Below, one piece after another: positions 16,817 through 25,233 of a DNA stretch of 64,000 bases. Position numbers and translations under genes: made by a program. Every line of letters starts with the position of its first letter. Positions within the stretch are counted from its first letter, which is position 1. Origin of the DNA: REEB95 sp963785735 (GTDB taxonomy: Bacteria > Pseudomonadota > Alphaproteobacteria > ATCC43930 > CGMCC-115725); the NCBI GenBank assembly GCA_963785735.1, contig CAWAWJ010000001.1:620001-684000 (forward strand). The letters run 5' to 3'. The notes beneath the pieces were generated by a model. That model was not told the origin of the DNA and searched no databases. It saw only the letters and a program-made list of their open reading frames with translations.

Positions 16817-16948
16817 CTAGGAGTAGGGGTGGAGCCACCGGTTGAAGAGTTTATTCGAGAAATAAACGATCACGACCGGCACAACCCAGATCAGGGCTAT
16901 GTATCCGACCGCGCTCCAATGCCCGGCGAGCCATTTGAACAGGTACAT
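16817..16948 (-). CDS. 43-residue single-span membrane microprotein
   Basis: Open frame of 43 codons: MYLFKWLAGHWSAVG, then a hydrophobic segment YIALIWVVPVVIVYF, then a basic, aromatic tail SNKLFNRWLHPYS. One membrane helix is likely. It lies between the broken DUF2244 gene and the 28-residue microprotein, same strand and closely spaced, so the three may share a message. An AGGG lies 9 bases before the ATG. Function unknown. Confidence 0.45.
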   Translation of the reverse strand: MYLFKWLAGHWSAVGYIALIWVVPVVIVYFSNKLFNRWLHPYS

Positions 16949-17029
16949 CCGCGCCACCCTGTTGCTGAAGGGTGTTACGCGGGTTCGCGCGGGGCCATCC
17001 CCGCCCCGCCGGGCAAGGCCGGAAAAGGA

Positions 17030-17519
17030 TCAACGCCCGACGAGCGCGGCGCGCCAGCTTGCCAGGGCGCGCTTCAAATCGGCGTATAACTTCTTGCGCT
17101 CGGCCGGGGCGAGGAAGCTGCCGATGCTGAGGGTCTTGCCGTGCGAGGCCAGATAAAGCCGGTTCGAAATCCTCGTCCGGCTCCTCGAAGACGAGCCTGA
17201 GCCAGGCCGGCTCGAAGCGCCAGGAGCGCCTATCGCCGCGCACGCCGATGCGCTCGACCGTCATCGCCTCCTGGGTCAGGCGCAGATGCTCGGTCTTGCG
17301 CGCGCTCCGGTAGCTCGCGCGGAACGCCACATAGACGAGCGCCACGTCGAGGCCGAAGAATCCGGTTATCGGCCAGGCGCCCATCAACACGCAGCCGACG
17401 CTCAAGATGAAAGAGGCACCGCCCAAAACCAGCATCACCAAGGCAAAACCCCGGGGCGGCAGACTGCGATAGGGCTGAAGCCGGGCGTCGTAGAACACGG
17501 GCTGGGAGGCCGCACTCAT
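17030..17519 (-). pseudogene. DUF2244 integral membrane protein, reading frame broken
   Basis: The start frame from 17519 gives a typical DUF2244 N-terminus: FYDARLQPYRSLPPRGF, two membrane spans, then WLRLVFEEPDEDFE. At about 17162-17168 the family sequence jumps frame: RLYLASHGKTLSIGSFLAP continues in another frame and stops at 17030 after WRAALVGR. Removing one base restores 162 residues, the family's usual length. As given, the start frame would instead run on to 16851. DUF2244 proteins are inner-membrane proteins of unknown function. A sequencing error is as likely as a true mutation. Confidence 0.8.
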
Positions 17520-17580
17520 ACCCTCATCATAAAAGAGCGGGCTTGCCGCCGTAAAGCCGGGTGCGCTTTAGTCGCAGCGC

Positions 17581-18348
17581 ATGACCAAACGCATGAGCCC
17601 CGAAGCGGCAAAGCGCTTCTTTCAAATCCTGGCGCGAGCGCGTCCGGACCCGGAAACCGAGCTCGAATACATCAATCCCTATACGCTCTTGGTGGCGGTG
17701 GTGCTCTCGGCCCAGGCGACCGATGTCAGCGTCAATAAGGCGACCGAGCCCTTGTTCAAGCTCGCCGACGGCCCCGCCAAGATGATCGATCTCGGCGAGG
17801 GGCGGGTGCGGGAATTCATCAAGACCATCGGCCTCTATCGCACCAAAGCCAAAAACGTGATCGCGCTCTCGAAACTGCTCTTGGAAAAACACGGGGGCCA
17901 GGTGCCGGACAACCGCGAGGCGCTCGAGGAACTGCCTGGGGTCGGGCGCAAGACCGCGAATGTGGTCTTGAATGTTGCCTTCGGCCACGAGACCATCGCG
18001 GTCGACACCCATATCTTCCGCGTCTCCAACCGCACCGGTCTGGCGCCGGGCAAGGACCCGCTCGAAGTCGAGCTGGGTTTGGAAAAAATCGTGCCGGCGC
18101 AATTCAAGCGCCACGCGCATCACTGGCTTATCCTGCACGGGCGTTACACTTGCGTCGCGCGCAACCCTAAATGCATGGAATGCGCGGTGCGCGCGCTTTG
18201 CCTTTATACGGAGAAAACGGCCGCGGCCGGGACTACAGCCCCAGCACGTCCGCCATCGAATAAAGCCCGGGCTTCTGCTTCGCCGCCCACAAAGCCGCGC
18301 GCAGCGCGCCGCGCGCGAAAACGCGGCGCGACGTCGCGCGGTGGCTGA
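17581..18348 (+). CDS. nth: endonuclease III
   Basis: Base-excision repair DNA glycosylase/AP lyase for oxidised pyrimidines. HhH motif LPGVGRKTANVVLN carries the catalytic Lys; the Asp is in VDTHIFRV. The 4Fe-4S cluster ligands are C-x6-C-x2-C-x5-C in CVARNPKCMECAVRALC. These features end near residue 212, the usual family length. About 43 further residues, rich in Ala, Pro and Arg, run antisense into the 3' end of dapB; this tail is unusual and may reflect a lost stop or a base error. Confidence 0.93.
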   Translation: MTKRMSPEAAKRFFQILARARPDPETELEYINPYTLLVAVVLSAQATDVSVNKATEPLFKLADGPAKMIDLGEGRVREFIKTIGLYRTKAKNVIALSKLLLEKHGGQVPDNREALEELPGVGRKTANVVLNVAFGHETIAVDTHIFRVSNRTGLAPGKDPLEVELGLEKIVPAQFKRHAHHWLILHGRYTCVARNPKCMECAVRALCLYTEKTAAAGTTAPARPPSNKARASASPPTKPRAARRARKRGATSRGG

Positions 18349-19030
18349 GCTCCACGATCTCGCCGGGACCCGCGAACATCACCCGGTGAAACCCCACTTC
18401 GTCGCCGCCGCGCAAACTGACAAAGCCGATCTCGCCGACTTTACGCGCGCCGGTGGCCGATTTCCGGCTTTTCTTGGCGAGGTCGACGCCGCGGCCCGCG
18501 GCCGCGGCAGCGCCCAAGGCCAGCGCCGTGCCCGAAGGCGCGTCGATCTTGTGCCGGTGATGCATCTCCAGGATTTCGAGATCGTAATCCTCGCCCAGTT
18601 GCCCGGCCGCCTCTTTCACGAGCCGCAGCAATAGATTCACCCCGACGCTCATATTGGGCGCCCACACGATCGCGGCTTTTTTCGCGGCCTGTTTCAGCGC
18701 GTCCATCTGCTTGGCGTCGAGCCCGGTGGTGCCGATCACCAGCGCCTTGGCCGTCGCCGCGGCGATTTTGGCGTGGCCGGCCCCGGAAGCGGGCGTGGAG
18801 AAATCGATCACCACGTCGGAGGCGCGGAAGAGCGCCAGCGCGTCGCTTCCCGCCTTGAGCTTGAGCGATCCCACGCCGGCGAGCTCGCCCAGATCGCGGC
18901 CCAGATAGGGGCTGCCCGGCGCCTCAATGCCGCCCGCCAGGCGGCAGCCCTTGGTCTCGAGCGCCTCGAGCGCGACCATGCGCCCCATACGGCCGCCGCA
19001 GCCCGAAACCCCGATGCGAATATCGGCCAT
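18233..19030 (-). CDS. dapB: 4-hydroxy-tetrahydrodipicolinate reductase
   Basis: NAD(P)H-dependent reductase of the diaminopimelate/lysine pathway, 265 residues. Nucleotide-binding GVSGCGGRMGRM at the N-terminus, catalytic HHRHKIDAPSGTAL (His and Lys) in the middle, and VIGTTGLD are present. The start at 19030 has AGGAG 9 bases upstream; the longer frame to 19090 is rejected. Its last 116 bases overlap the nth 3' end on the other strand. Confidence 0.95.
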   Translation of the reverse strand: MADIRIGVSGCGGRMGRMVALEALETKGCRLAGGIEAPGSPYLGRDLGELAGVGSLKLKAGSDALALFRASDVVIDFSTPASGAGHAKIAAATAKALVIGTTGLDAKQMDALKQAAKKAAIVWAPNMSVGVNLLLRLVKEAAGQLGEDYDLEILEMHHRHKIDAPSGTALALGAAAAAGRGVDLAKKSRKSATGARKVGEIGFVSLRGGDEVGFHRVMFAGPGEIVELSHRATSRRVFARGALRAALWAAKQKPGLYSMADVLGL

Positions 19031-19160
19031 CGATCGATCTCCTAAGGCCAGAGGGTTAAAGGCCAGAGGTTCAAATGACAAGCGATTCAAGCAGATAGAG
19101 CAAGGTCGATTCGGCCTCGCACTTCCCTAAACCGCCGCTTTCGCCTACACCATCGGCCTG

Positions 19161-20705
19161 ATGGCTTTGCTGCGCTCGGCCGCCACGGTTGGCGGCTACA
19201 CCATGATGAGCCGTGTCCTGGGCTTCGTCCGCGACATGCTGACGGCGCAATATCTGGGCGCCGGGCCGGTGGCGGACGCGTTCTTCGTCGCTTTCCGCCT
19301 GCCCAATCTGTTCCGCAGCTTCTTCGCCGAGGGCGCGTTCAGCGCGGCCTTCGTGCCGCTCTTTGCCGGCGGCATGGCCCAGCACGGCAAGCTCCTGGCC
19401 AAGCGCTTCGCCGAGGACGCGCTCTCCTCGCTCACGGCGGTGCTGTTCGTGTTCCTGCTCATCTGCGAGGCCGCGGCGCCCGCGCTGATCCATCTGCTGG
19501 CGCCGGGCTTCGCCGAGGATCCGGCCAAGTTCCAGCTCACGGTCGAGCTCGCGCGCATCACCTTTCCCTATCTGCTGTTCATCTCCCTGGTGGCGCTCCA
19601 GGGCGGCATCCTCACCTCGGTCGAACGTTTCGCCGCGGTGGCGGCGACGCCGGTGCTCTTGAACCTGTTCATGATCGCCGTGCTGTTGGGGATAAGGCCG
19701 GTGAATGGCCAGGCCTTGAGCTGGGCGGTGACGGCGGCGGGTTTCGCGCAATTCGTCTGGCTTCTGGTCTCGTGCCATCGCGCCGGGCTGACGCTGCATT
19801 TCCCTCGCCCGCGCCTGACGCCCGAGGTGAAGCGGCTGGTACGGCTGATGATTCCCGGCGTGATCGGCGCCGGCGTCACGCAATTGAATCTGGTGGTCTC
19901 GACCGCCGTCGCCTCGCTGCTGCCTTCGGGCGCGGTCTCCTACCTTTATTACGCCGACCGGCTCAACCAATTGCCGCTGGCCGTGGTCGGCATCGCCGTC
20001 GGCACCGCGATCCTGCCGCCGCTGTCGCGCCAGTTGCGGTTGAAGGACGAGAAGGCCGCGATGACGACGCAGAATCGCGGTCTCGAACTGGCGTTGCTGC
20101 TCACGCTTCCGGCGGCGGTGGCGCTGGGCATGGCGGCCAAGCCCATCCTCCAGGTGCTGTTCCAGCGCGGCCAATTCGGGCCGGCCGAAACCGCCGCCAC
20201 CGCGGCGGCGTTGACCGCCTATGCCGCGGGCCTGCCCGCCTTCGTGCTGGTGAAGGTGCTGGCGCCGGCTTTTTTCGCCCGCCAGGATACGGCGACGCCG
20301 GTGAAGGTGGCCCTCCTCGCCATGGCGACGAACCTCGCTCTGACCCTGATCCTGGGATTGGAGCTGCCCTTCGCCCAGACCGGCATCGCCTGCGCGACAT
20401 CGGCGGCGGGTTGGGTCAACGCCTTGGCGCTGCTGTGGCTGTTGCACAAGCGCGCGCATTTCGCGCTCGACCGCCGCTCCCGGTCGCGCATTCCGCGCAT
20501 CGTCGCGGCGAGCATCCTCATGGGCTTGGCGGTCTGGGCGCTCGGCCTTTTGATTGCGCCGTGGCTCGAAGCCGGATTGGTCCTGAGGCTCCTGGCCCTT
20601 TGTGTCCTGGTCGGCGGCGGGCTCGCCACTTTCGCGGCGCTGGCGCTTGTGCTCGGCGCCGCCGAATGGGGCGAAGTAAAACGCCGTCTCGGCCGCGCCT
20701 CTTGA
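19161..20705 (+). CDS. murJ: lipid II flippase MurJ
   Basis: Inner-membrane MOP-superfamily flippase for the peptidoglycan precursor lipid II, 514 residues with 14 predicted spans. The start MALLRSAATVGGYTMMSRVLGF and RDMLTAQYLGAGPVADAFFVAFRLPN are family hallmarks; FRSFFAEGAFSAAFVPLF follows. QLNLVVSTAVAS and YLYYADRLNQLPLAVVGIAV mark the second half. It is followed 31 bases later by trpS, an order common in Rhodospirillales. Confidence 0.95.
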   Translation: MALLRSAATVGGYTMMSRVLGFVRDMLTAQYLGAGPVADAFFVAFRLPNLFRSFFAEGAFSAAFVPLFAGGMAQHGKLLAKRFAEDALSSLTAVLFVFLLICEAAAPALIHLLAPGFAEDPAKFQLTVELARITFPYLLFISLVALQGGILTSVERFAAVAATPVLLNLFMIAVLLGIRPVNGQALSWAVTAAGFAQFVWLLVSCHRAGLTLHFPRPRLTPEVKRLVRLMIPGVIGAGVTQLNLVVSTAVASLLPSGAVSYLYYADRLNQLPLAVVGIAVGTAILPPLSRQLRLKDEKAAMTTQNRGLELALLLTLPAAVALGMAAKPILQVLFQRGQFGPAETAATAAALTAYAAGLPAFVLVKVLAPAFFARQDTATPVKVALLAMATNLALTLILGLELPFAQTGIACATSAAGWVNALALLWLLHKRAHFALDRRSRSRIPRIVAASILMGLAVWALGLLIAPWLEAGLVLRLLALCVLVGGGLATFAALALVLGAAEWGEVKRRLGRAS

Positions 20706-20736
20706 CCCTCCGGCCCCGGCGCGGCGATAAACGCGC

Positions 20737-21735
20737 ATGAACCGCATCTTCTCGGGCGTGCAGCCCACCGGCAATCTGCATCTCGGCAATTACCTGGGCG
20801 CCATCCGCAACTGGGTGGGCTTGCAGAAGGATTTCGAATGCATCTTCTGCATCGTCGATCTGCACGCGTTGACGACGCCGCAGGACCCGAAGGAATTGAC
20901 GGCGCAGACGCGCGAAGTGACCGCCGCCTATATCGCCTGCGGCATCGATCCCGAGCGTTGCATCATCTTCAACCAATCGGCGGTGCCGGCCCATGCCGAG
21001 CTCGCCTGGATTCTGGGCTGTCTCACGCCCCTGGGCTGGCTCAACCGCATGACCCAGTTCAAGGAAAAAGCGGGCAAGGAGCGCGAGGAAGCGGGGTTGG
21101 GACTTTACGCCTATCCGGTGCTGATGGCGGCCGACATCCTCATTTATAAGGCGACCCATGTGCCGGTGGGCGAGGACCAGAAGCAGCATCTGGAATTGGC
21201 GCGCGACATCGCCGGCGCCTTCAACCGGCGTTGCGGCGTCGAATTCTTCCCTTTGCCCGAGCCGCAAATCTTCGGCGCCGGCACAAGGGTTATGAGCCTG
21301 CGCGACGGCACCAAGAAGATGTCGAAATCCGACGCCTCGGATTACTCGCGCATCAATCTGACCGACGAATCCGCCGCGATCGCGCTCAAGATAAAAAAGG
21401 CCAAGACCGACCCGAAGCCGCTGCCGGCGACCGAGAAGGAATCCGAGGCGCGGCCCGAGGCCGACAATCTCCTCGGCATTTATGCCGCGCTTTCCGGATT
21501 GACGCGGGCGGAAGCGGTCGAGAAATTCGCCGGGCGGCAATTCTCCGCCTTCAAGGACGAGCTGGCGGAGGTGGCGGCCGATGTGCTGGGCAAGATCGGT
21601 TCCGAGATGCGAAGGCTTTTGGCCGATCCCGGTTATATCGACGGCGTCCTGAAACGCGGAGCCCAGCGCGCCAACGCCATGGCCGTGCCCAATCTGCGCG
21701 AGGTGTTCGACCTGATGGGGCTTCTAAGACCCTAG
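20737..21735 (+). CDS. trpS: tryptophanyl-tRNA synthetase
   Basis: Class Ic synthetase charging tRNA-Trp, 332 residues. The HIGH-type motif is PTGNLHLGNYLGAI and the KMSKS motif is KKMSKSDAS. GEDQKQHLELARDIA is a conserved dimer-interface and ATP-site region. The 3' end overlaps the convergent GlcG-like gene by 12 bases. Probably cotranscribed with murJ. Confidence 0.96.
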   Translation: MNRIFSGVQPTGNLHLGNYLGAIRNWVGLQKDFECIFCIVDLHALTTPQDPKELTAQTREVTAAYIACGIDPERCIIFNQSAVPAHAELAWILGCLTPLGWLNRMTQFKEKAGKEREEAGLGLYAYPVLMAADILIYKATHVPVGEDQKQHLELARDIAGAFNRRCGVEFFPLPEPQIFGAGTRVMSLRDGTKKMSKSDASDYSRINLTDESAAIALKIKKAKTDPKPLPATEKESEARPEADNLLGIYAALSGLTRAEAVEKFAGRQFSAFKDELAEVAADVLGKIGSEMRRLLADPGYIDGVLKRGAQRANAMAVPNLREVFDLMGLLRP

Positions 21736-22134
21736 CGCCGCCGCGCCCACCGCCGCCACTTGGCCGTCCTGGGCCGAGGAAGCGCCCGAACAGCCGATCG
21801 CGCCCACCACCTTGCCGCCGACCGTCAGCGGCAATCCCCCTTCGATCGGCAACACGCCGGGAAGATTGGCGATGACCGGCCTTGTGGCGTAACTCTCTTC
21901 CCAGAACTTGGTCGGGCGCTTGAACAAAGCGGCGCAGCGCGCCTTGGCGACCGAAACCCGGACGCTCGCGAGCCCGGCTTCGTCCATGCGGGCGTAGCTC
22001 AAGAGATGGCCCGCCTCGTCGACGATGGCGATCGACAGGTTGAATTTCTGCTTTTTCGCCTCGGCCAGGCTCGCGTCCAGCACCTTGCGCGATCCTTCGA
22101 GCGAAAGGCTTTTCTTGTCGGTGGTATCGGCCAT
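21724..22134 (-). CDS. GlcG/HbpS-family (heme-binding-like) protein
   Basis: A 136-residue single-domain protein of the GlcG/HbpS family: AEAKKQKFNLSIAIVDEAGH, LLSYARMDEAG, GGLPLTVGGKVVGAIGCSG. Members bind heme or small cofactors, but most are uncharacterised. The start at 22134 has GGGAGGAA upstream; the longer frame to 22287 is not supported. No signal peptide. Function here unknown. Confidence 0.85.
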   Translation of the reverse strand: MADTTDKKSLSLEGSRKVLDASLAEAKKQKFNLSIAIVDEAGHLLSYARMDEAGLASVRVSVAKARCAALFKRPTKFWEESYATRPVIANLPGVLPIEGGLPLTVGGKVVGAIGCSGASSAQDGQVAAVGAAALGS

Positions 22135-22279
22135 GCGTTCCTCCCGGTTTCGTGATTCGGGAAACGATCTTAGCCGCGGCGCGCCCGGACGCCCAGCGCG
22201 GCGAAAGCGCTTTGTTTTCCCGGATTCGCGGTTGTAGGCTTCCTCCCAGCCCCGCCAGAAGAAACTTCCTCCGGGACTC

Positions 22280-23194
22280 ATGGACATTTATCTGCCGATC
22301 GCCGCGGTCTCGTTGAACGGTTTCGTTCTCCTGATCCTTGGGACGGCGGTGGGATTTCTCTCGGGCGTGTTCGGCATCGGCGGCGGGTTTTTGCTGACGC
22401 CCTTGCTGATCCTCGCCGGCGTGCCGCAAGCGGTGGCGGTCGCCACCTCGGCCAATCAGCTCGTCGGCGCCTCCGTCTCGGGGGCGCTGGCGCATTGGCG
22501 GCGCGGCAATGTCGATATCGCCATGGCGCTGGTGATGCTGGTGGGCGGCCTCGCCGGCTCGGTCTTCGGCGTGTCGGTGTTCGGGCTGCTGCTGCGTCTC
22601 GGCCAAGCCGATCTGGTGATCAGCCTCTCTTACGCCGTGCTGCTGGGCGGGCTTGGCATGCTGATGCTGGTCGAAAGCGCGCGCGCCATCCTGCACCGGC
22701 GCCGGAACGGCCCGGTCGAGCGCGAACTGCATCAACCAACTTGGATACATGGCCTGCCGTTCAAGATGCGCTTTCGCCGCTCCAAGCTCTATATCAGCAT
22801 GCTGGTGCCGCTGGGGCTCGGCTTCCTGGTCGGCACGCTGTCGGCGATCATGGGCGTGGGCGGCGGCTTCATCATGGTGCCGGCGATGATCTATCTCCTC
22901 GGCATGCCGACCTCGATGGTGCCGGGAACCTCGCTGTTCCAGATCATCTTCGTCTCGGCCGCCGTCACCGTGCTGCAGGCGGTGGAAAACGGCACGGTCG
23001 ATCTGGTGCTGGCGATGATCCTGCTCGCCGGCGGCGTGATCGGCGCCCAGCTCGGCAGCCGCTTCGGCGCCAAGCTGCGCGGCGAGCAATTGCGCGCCGC
23101 GCTCGCCCTCATCGTGCTGGCGGTGGCGGTGAAGCTGTTGGCCGACATGACGGTGACGCCCGCCCAGCTCTATACGCTCGAGGCGATCCCATGA
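22280..23194 (+). CDS. TauE/SafE-family sulfite/anion permease
   Basis: A 304-residue membrane protein with 8-9 spans and the two family repeats: GFLSGVFGIGGGFLLTPLL in the first half and VGTLSAIMGVGGGFIMVPAM in the second. TauE/SafE members export sulfoacetate, sulfite or other organic anions. It overlaps the next gene (TIGR02186) as ATGA. That pairing recurs in alphaproteobacteria, so the two products probably work together at the membrane. Confidence 0.9.
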   Translation: MDIYLPIAAVSLNGFVLLILGTAVGFLSGVFGIGGGFLLTPLLILAGVPQAVAVATSANQLVGASVSGALAHWRRGNVDIAMALVMLVGGLAGSVFGVSVFGLLLRLGQADLVISLSYAVLLGGLGMLMLVESARAILHRRRNGPVERELHQPTWIHGLPFKMRFRRSKLYISMLVPLGLGFLVGTLSAIMGVGGGFIMVPAMIYLLGMPTSMVPGTSLFQIIFVSAAVTVLQAVENGTVDLVLAMILLAGGVIGAQLGSRFGAKLRGEQLRAALALIVLAVAVKLLADMTVTPAQLYTLEAIP

Positions 23195-23958
23195 GGGTGG
23201 GGATCGTGAAACAGCGGCTGCTCGCCATGGTCTTTTATTTCGCTTCGCTCTTCATGATTATGAGCGACGCGAGGGCCGACCAGCCGCTCTTGGCCGACCT
23301 CTCGAGCCATCTCATCGCCATCACCACCGGTTTCACCGGCGCCTCGGTGGTGCTGTTCGGCACGACCGACGGGCCGGGCGACGTGGTGATCGTGGTGCGC
23401 GGGCCCGAACGCGACATGGTGGTGCGGCACAAGAGCCGGTTCGCCGGCATCTGGATTAACACCCGCCAGGTGACATTTTCCGGCGCGCCGAGCTATTACG
23501 CCGCCTTCTCGAGCAAGCCGCTCGACGACATCGTGCCGCAGCCGGTGCAATCGCTGCACCAGATCGGCCTCGCCAATCTGCGCCTCCAGCCCAAATCGAC
23601 CAGCCTCGGCGACGACGAGGTGGCGGATTTCCGCAACGCGCTGATCGACGACCAGCGTCAACAGGGCGTTTATGACGACGCTGTCGGCCGGATCAGCTTC
23701 CTCGGCGACCGGCTGTTCCGCGCGCAGATCGATTTTCCCTCCACCGTGCCGACCGGGACCTATTTCATCGAAGTGCTGCTGATCCGCGACGGCAGCGTGG
23801 TGACCGGCCAGACCACGCCGCTGGTGGTCTCGCAAGTCGGCGTCGATGCCGAGGTCGGCGAATTCGCCGAACACCGCGCGCTGATCTACGGCCTGATTGC
23901 CGTGGCCACGGCGGCGGTGGCAGGCTATATCGCCAGCCTGCCGTTCCGTAGTGCATGA
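23191..23958 (+). CDS. TIGR02186-family membrane-anchored protein
   Basis: A 255-residue alphaproteobacterial protein. Basic N-terminus and signal segment (LLAMVFYFASLFMIMSDARA) are followed by an extracytoplasmic domain starting QPLLADLSSHLIAITTGFTG and a C-terminal membrane anchor (YGLIAVATAAVAGYIASLPF). The core GTTDGPGDVVIVVRGP is typical of TIGR02186. Function unknown, but the start overlaps the stop of the TauE permease, suggesting an accessory role to it. Confidence 0.85.
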   Translation: MRVGIVKQRLLAMVFYFASLFMIMSDARADQPLLADLSSHLIAITTGFTGASVVLFGTTDGPGDVVIVVRGPERDMVVRHKSRFAGIWINTRQVTFSGAPSYYAAFSSKPLDDIVPQPVQSLHQIGLANLRLQPKSTSLGDDEVADFRNALIDDQRQQGVYDDAVGRISFLGDRLFRAQIDFPSTVPTGTYFIEVLLIRDGSVVTGQTTPLVVSQVGVDAEVGEFAEHRALIYGLIAVATAAVAGYIASLPFRSA

Positions 23959-23983
23959 GATCCCGCGACCGGAGGGATGGGCC

Positions 23984-24496
23984 ATGACCGAAAAGAGCAA
24001 GGACACGAAAAGCAAAAGCGCCAAACATACCGCGCAGCAACGCATCTTCCTGGTCGTGGTCGACGAGAGCGAGGAGATGCGCGTGGCCTTGCGCTATGCC
24101 GCGCTCCGGGCGCGCCACACCGGCGGCCGCGTGGCGCTGCTCTTCGTGATCGAGCCGAGCGAGCTCAAGACCTGGGGCGCGATCGAGGATCTGCAGCGCC
24201 AGGAAAGCCGCGAGGCCGCCGAAACCTCGCTCGACAAGTTATCGAGCGAGATCAACGAGGTTTCGGGCAGCATGCCGATCGTCCATATCCGCGAGGGGCG
24301 GCGGAGCGACGAATTGCTGGCGCTGCTCGACGAGGAACCGAGCATCTCGGTGCTGGTGCTGGCGGCGGGCACCGGGCCGGAGGGGCCGGGGCCGCTGGTG
24401 ACGACGCTGATCGGCAAGATGGCGGGCGCGGTGCATGTGCCGGTCACCGTGGTGCCGGGGAATTTGACCGAGGCGCAGCTGGCGGCGCTCGCTTAA
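23984..24496 (+). CDS. universal stress protein
   Basis: A 170-residue UspA-type domain after a short Lys/Ser-rich N-terminus. IFLVVVDESEEMRVALRYAA is the first strand and helix with the nucleotide-site Asp; the C-terminal VLAAGTGPEGPGPLVTTLIG resembles the ATP-binding G-x2-G-x9-G loop region. GGAGGG precedes the ATG at 23984. It sits between the TIGR02186 gene and nfuA, as usual in Rhodospirillales. Confidence 0.9.
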   Translation: MTEKSKDTKSKSAKHTAQQRIFLVVVDESEEMRVALRYAALRARHTGGRVALLFVIEPSELKTWGAIEDLQRQESREAAETSLDKLSSEINEVSGSMPIVHIREGRRSDELLALLDEEPSISVLVLAAGTGPEGPGPLVTTLIGKMAGAVHVPVTVVPGNLTEAQLAALA

Positions 24497-24505
24497 CCCT
24501 TTGTT

Positions 24506-24537
24506 CCATAACCCCAATCGCTTTGGGGTTGCGATGG
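24506..24537 (+). terminator. hairpin between usp and nfuA
   Basis: An 8-bp perfect inverted repeat AACCCCAA / TTGGGGTT (24510-24517, 24523-24530), flanked by a further CCAT / ATGG pair. No T-tract follows, so it may be a pause, processing or rho-type end rather than a classical terminator. The 105-base gap holds no gene. Confidence 0.4.
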
Positions 24538-24601
24538 AAGCCCGGCAAGCCCAAGTTATCAAGACGCGCCCTTCGTTAATGCTCCCATCCGGAGAACCTC
24601 C

Positions 24602-25147
24602 ATGTTCATCGAGACCGAAACCACGCCCAACCCCGCCACGCTCAAATTCCTGCCCGGACGGGCGGTGATGAGCGCCGGCACCGCCGATTTCCGCGACGAG
24701 GCCCAAGCCGCGCGCTCGCCTTTGGCCAAGCGGCTCTTCGGCCTGCCGGGCGTGACCGGTGTTTTCCTGGGCGCGGATTTCGTCACCGTCGCCAAGGCGG
24801 ACGCGACCGAGTGGTTCGAGCTGAAGCCGCGCGTGCTGGGCACGATCATGGAACATTTCACCTCGGGCGAACCGGCGGTGAGCGACTCCGCGCCCAAAGC
24901 GGCCGCCGAGGACGACGGCAACGAGGTGGTGGCGCAGATCAAGGAGCTGCTGGAGACCCGCGTGCGTCCGGCGGTGGCGCAGGATGGCGGCGACATCATT
25001 TTCGACCGCTACGCCGACGGCGTGGTCTATCTCCACATGCAGGGCTCGTGCTCGGGCTGTCCCAGCTCGACCGCGACCTTGAAGGCCGGCATCGAGAACA
25101 TGCTGCGCCATTACGTTCCGGAAGTGACGGAAGTTCGCGCGGTTTAG
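24602..25147 (+). CDS. nfuA: NfuA-type iron-sulfur cluster carrier
   Basis: A 181-residue scaffold or carrier for 4Fe-4S clusters. The N-terminal Nfu domain starts MFIETETTPNPATLKFLPG; the C-terminal NifU domain carries the cluster-binding pair in GSCSGCPSSTATLK. GGAGAA precedes the ATG. The order usp-nfuA-tsaB is conserved in relatives, here interrupted by a minus-strand dipeptidase gene. Confidence 0.95.
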   Translation: MFIETETTPNPATLKFLPGRAVMSAGTADFRDEAQAARSPLAKRLFGLPGVTGVFLGADFVTVAKADATEWFELKPRVLGTIMEHFTSGEPAVSDSAPKAAAEDDGNEVVAQIKELLETRVRPAVAQDGGDIIFDRYADGVVYLHMQGSCSGCPSSTATLKAGIENMLRHYVPEVTEVRAV

Positions 25148-25233
25148 TTTTTTCTTTTTTCCGCTCGCCCGCGCAGCCACTTTTTTATTCTAGGCCGCGC
25201 TCGCGGCCGCCCCGCCAACCCCGCTCGCGCGGC

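Noticed and set aside
19071..20789. Minus-strand 572-codon frame over murJ
   Set aside because: Arg/Gln/His-rich antisense of a membrane protein gene; no family features.
22495..23190. Upstream extension of the TIGR02186 frame
   Set aside because: It runs out of frame through the TauE permease; the ATG overlapping the TauE stop gives a proper signal segment.
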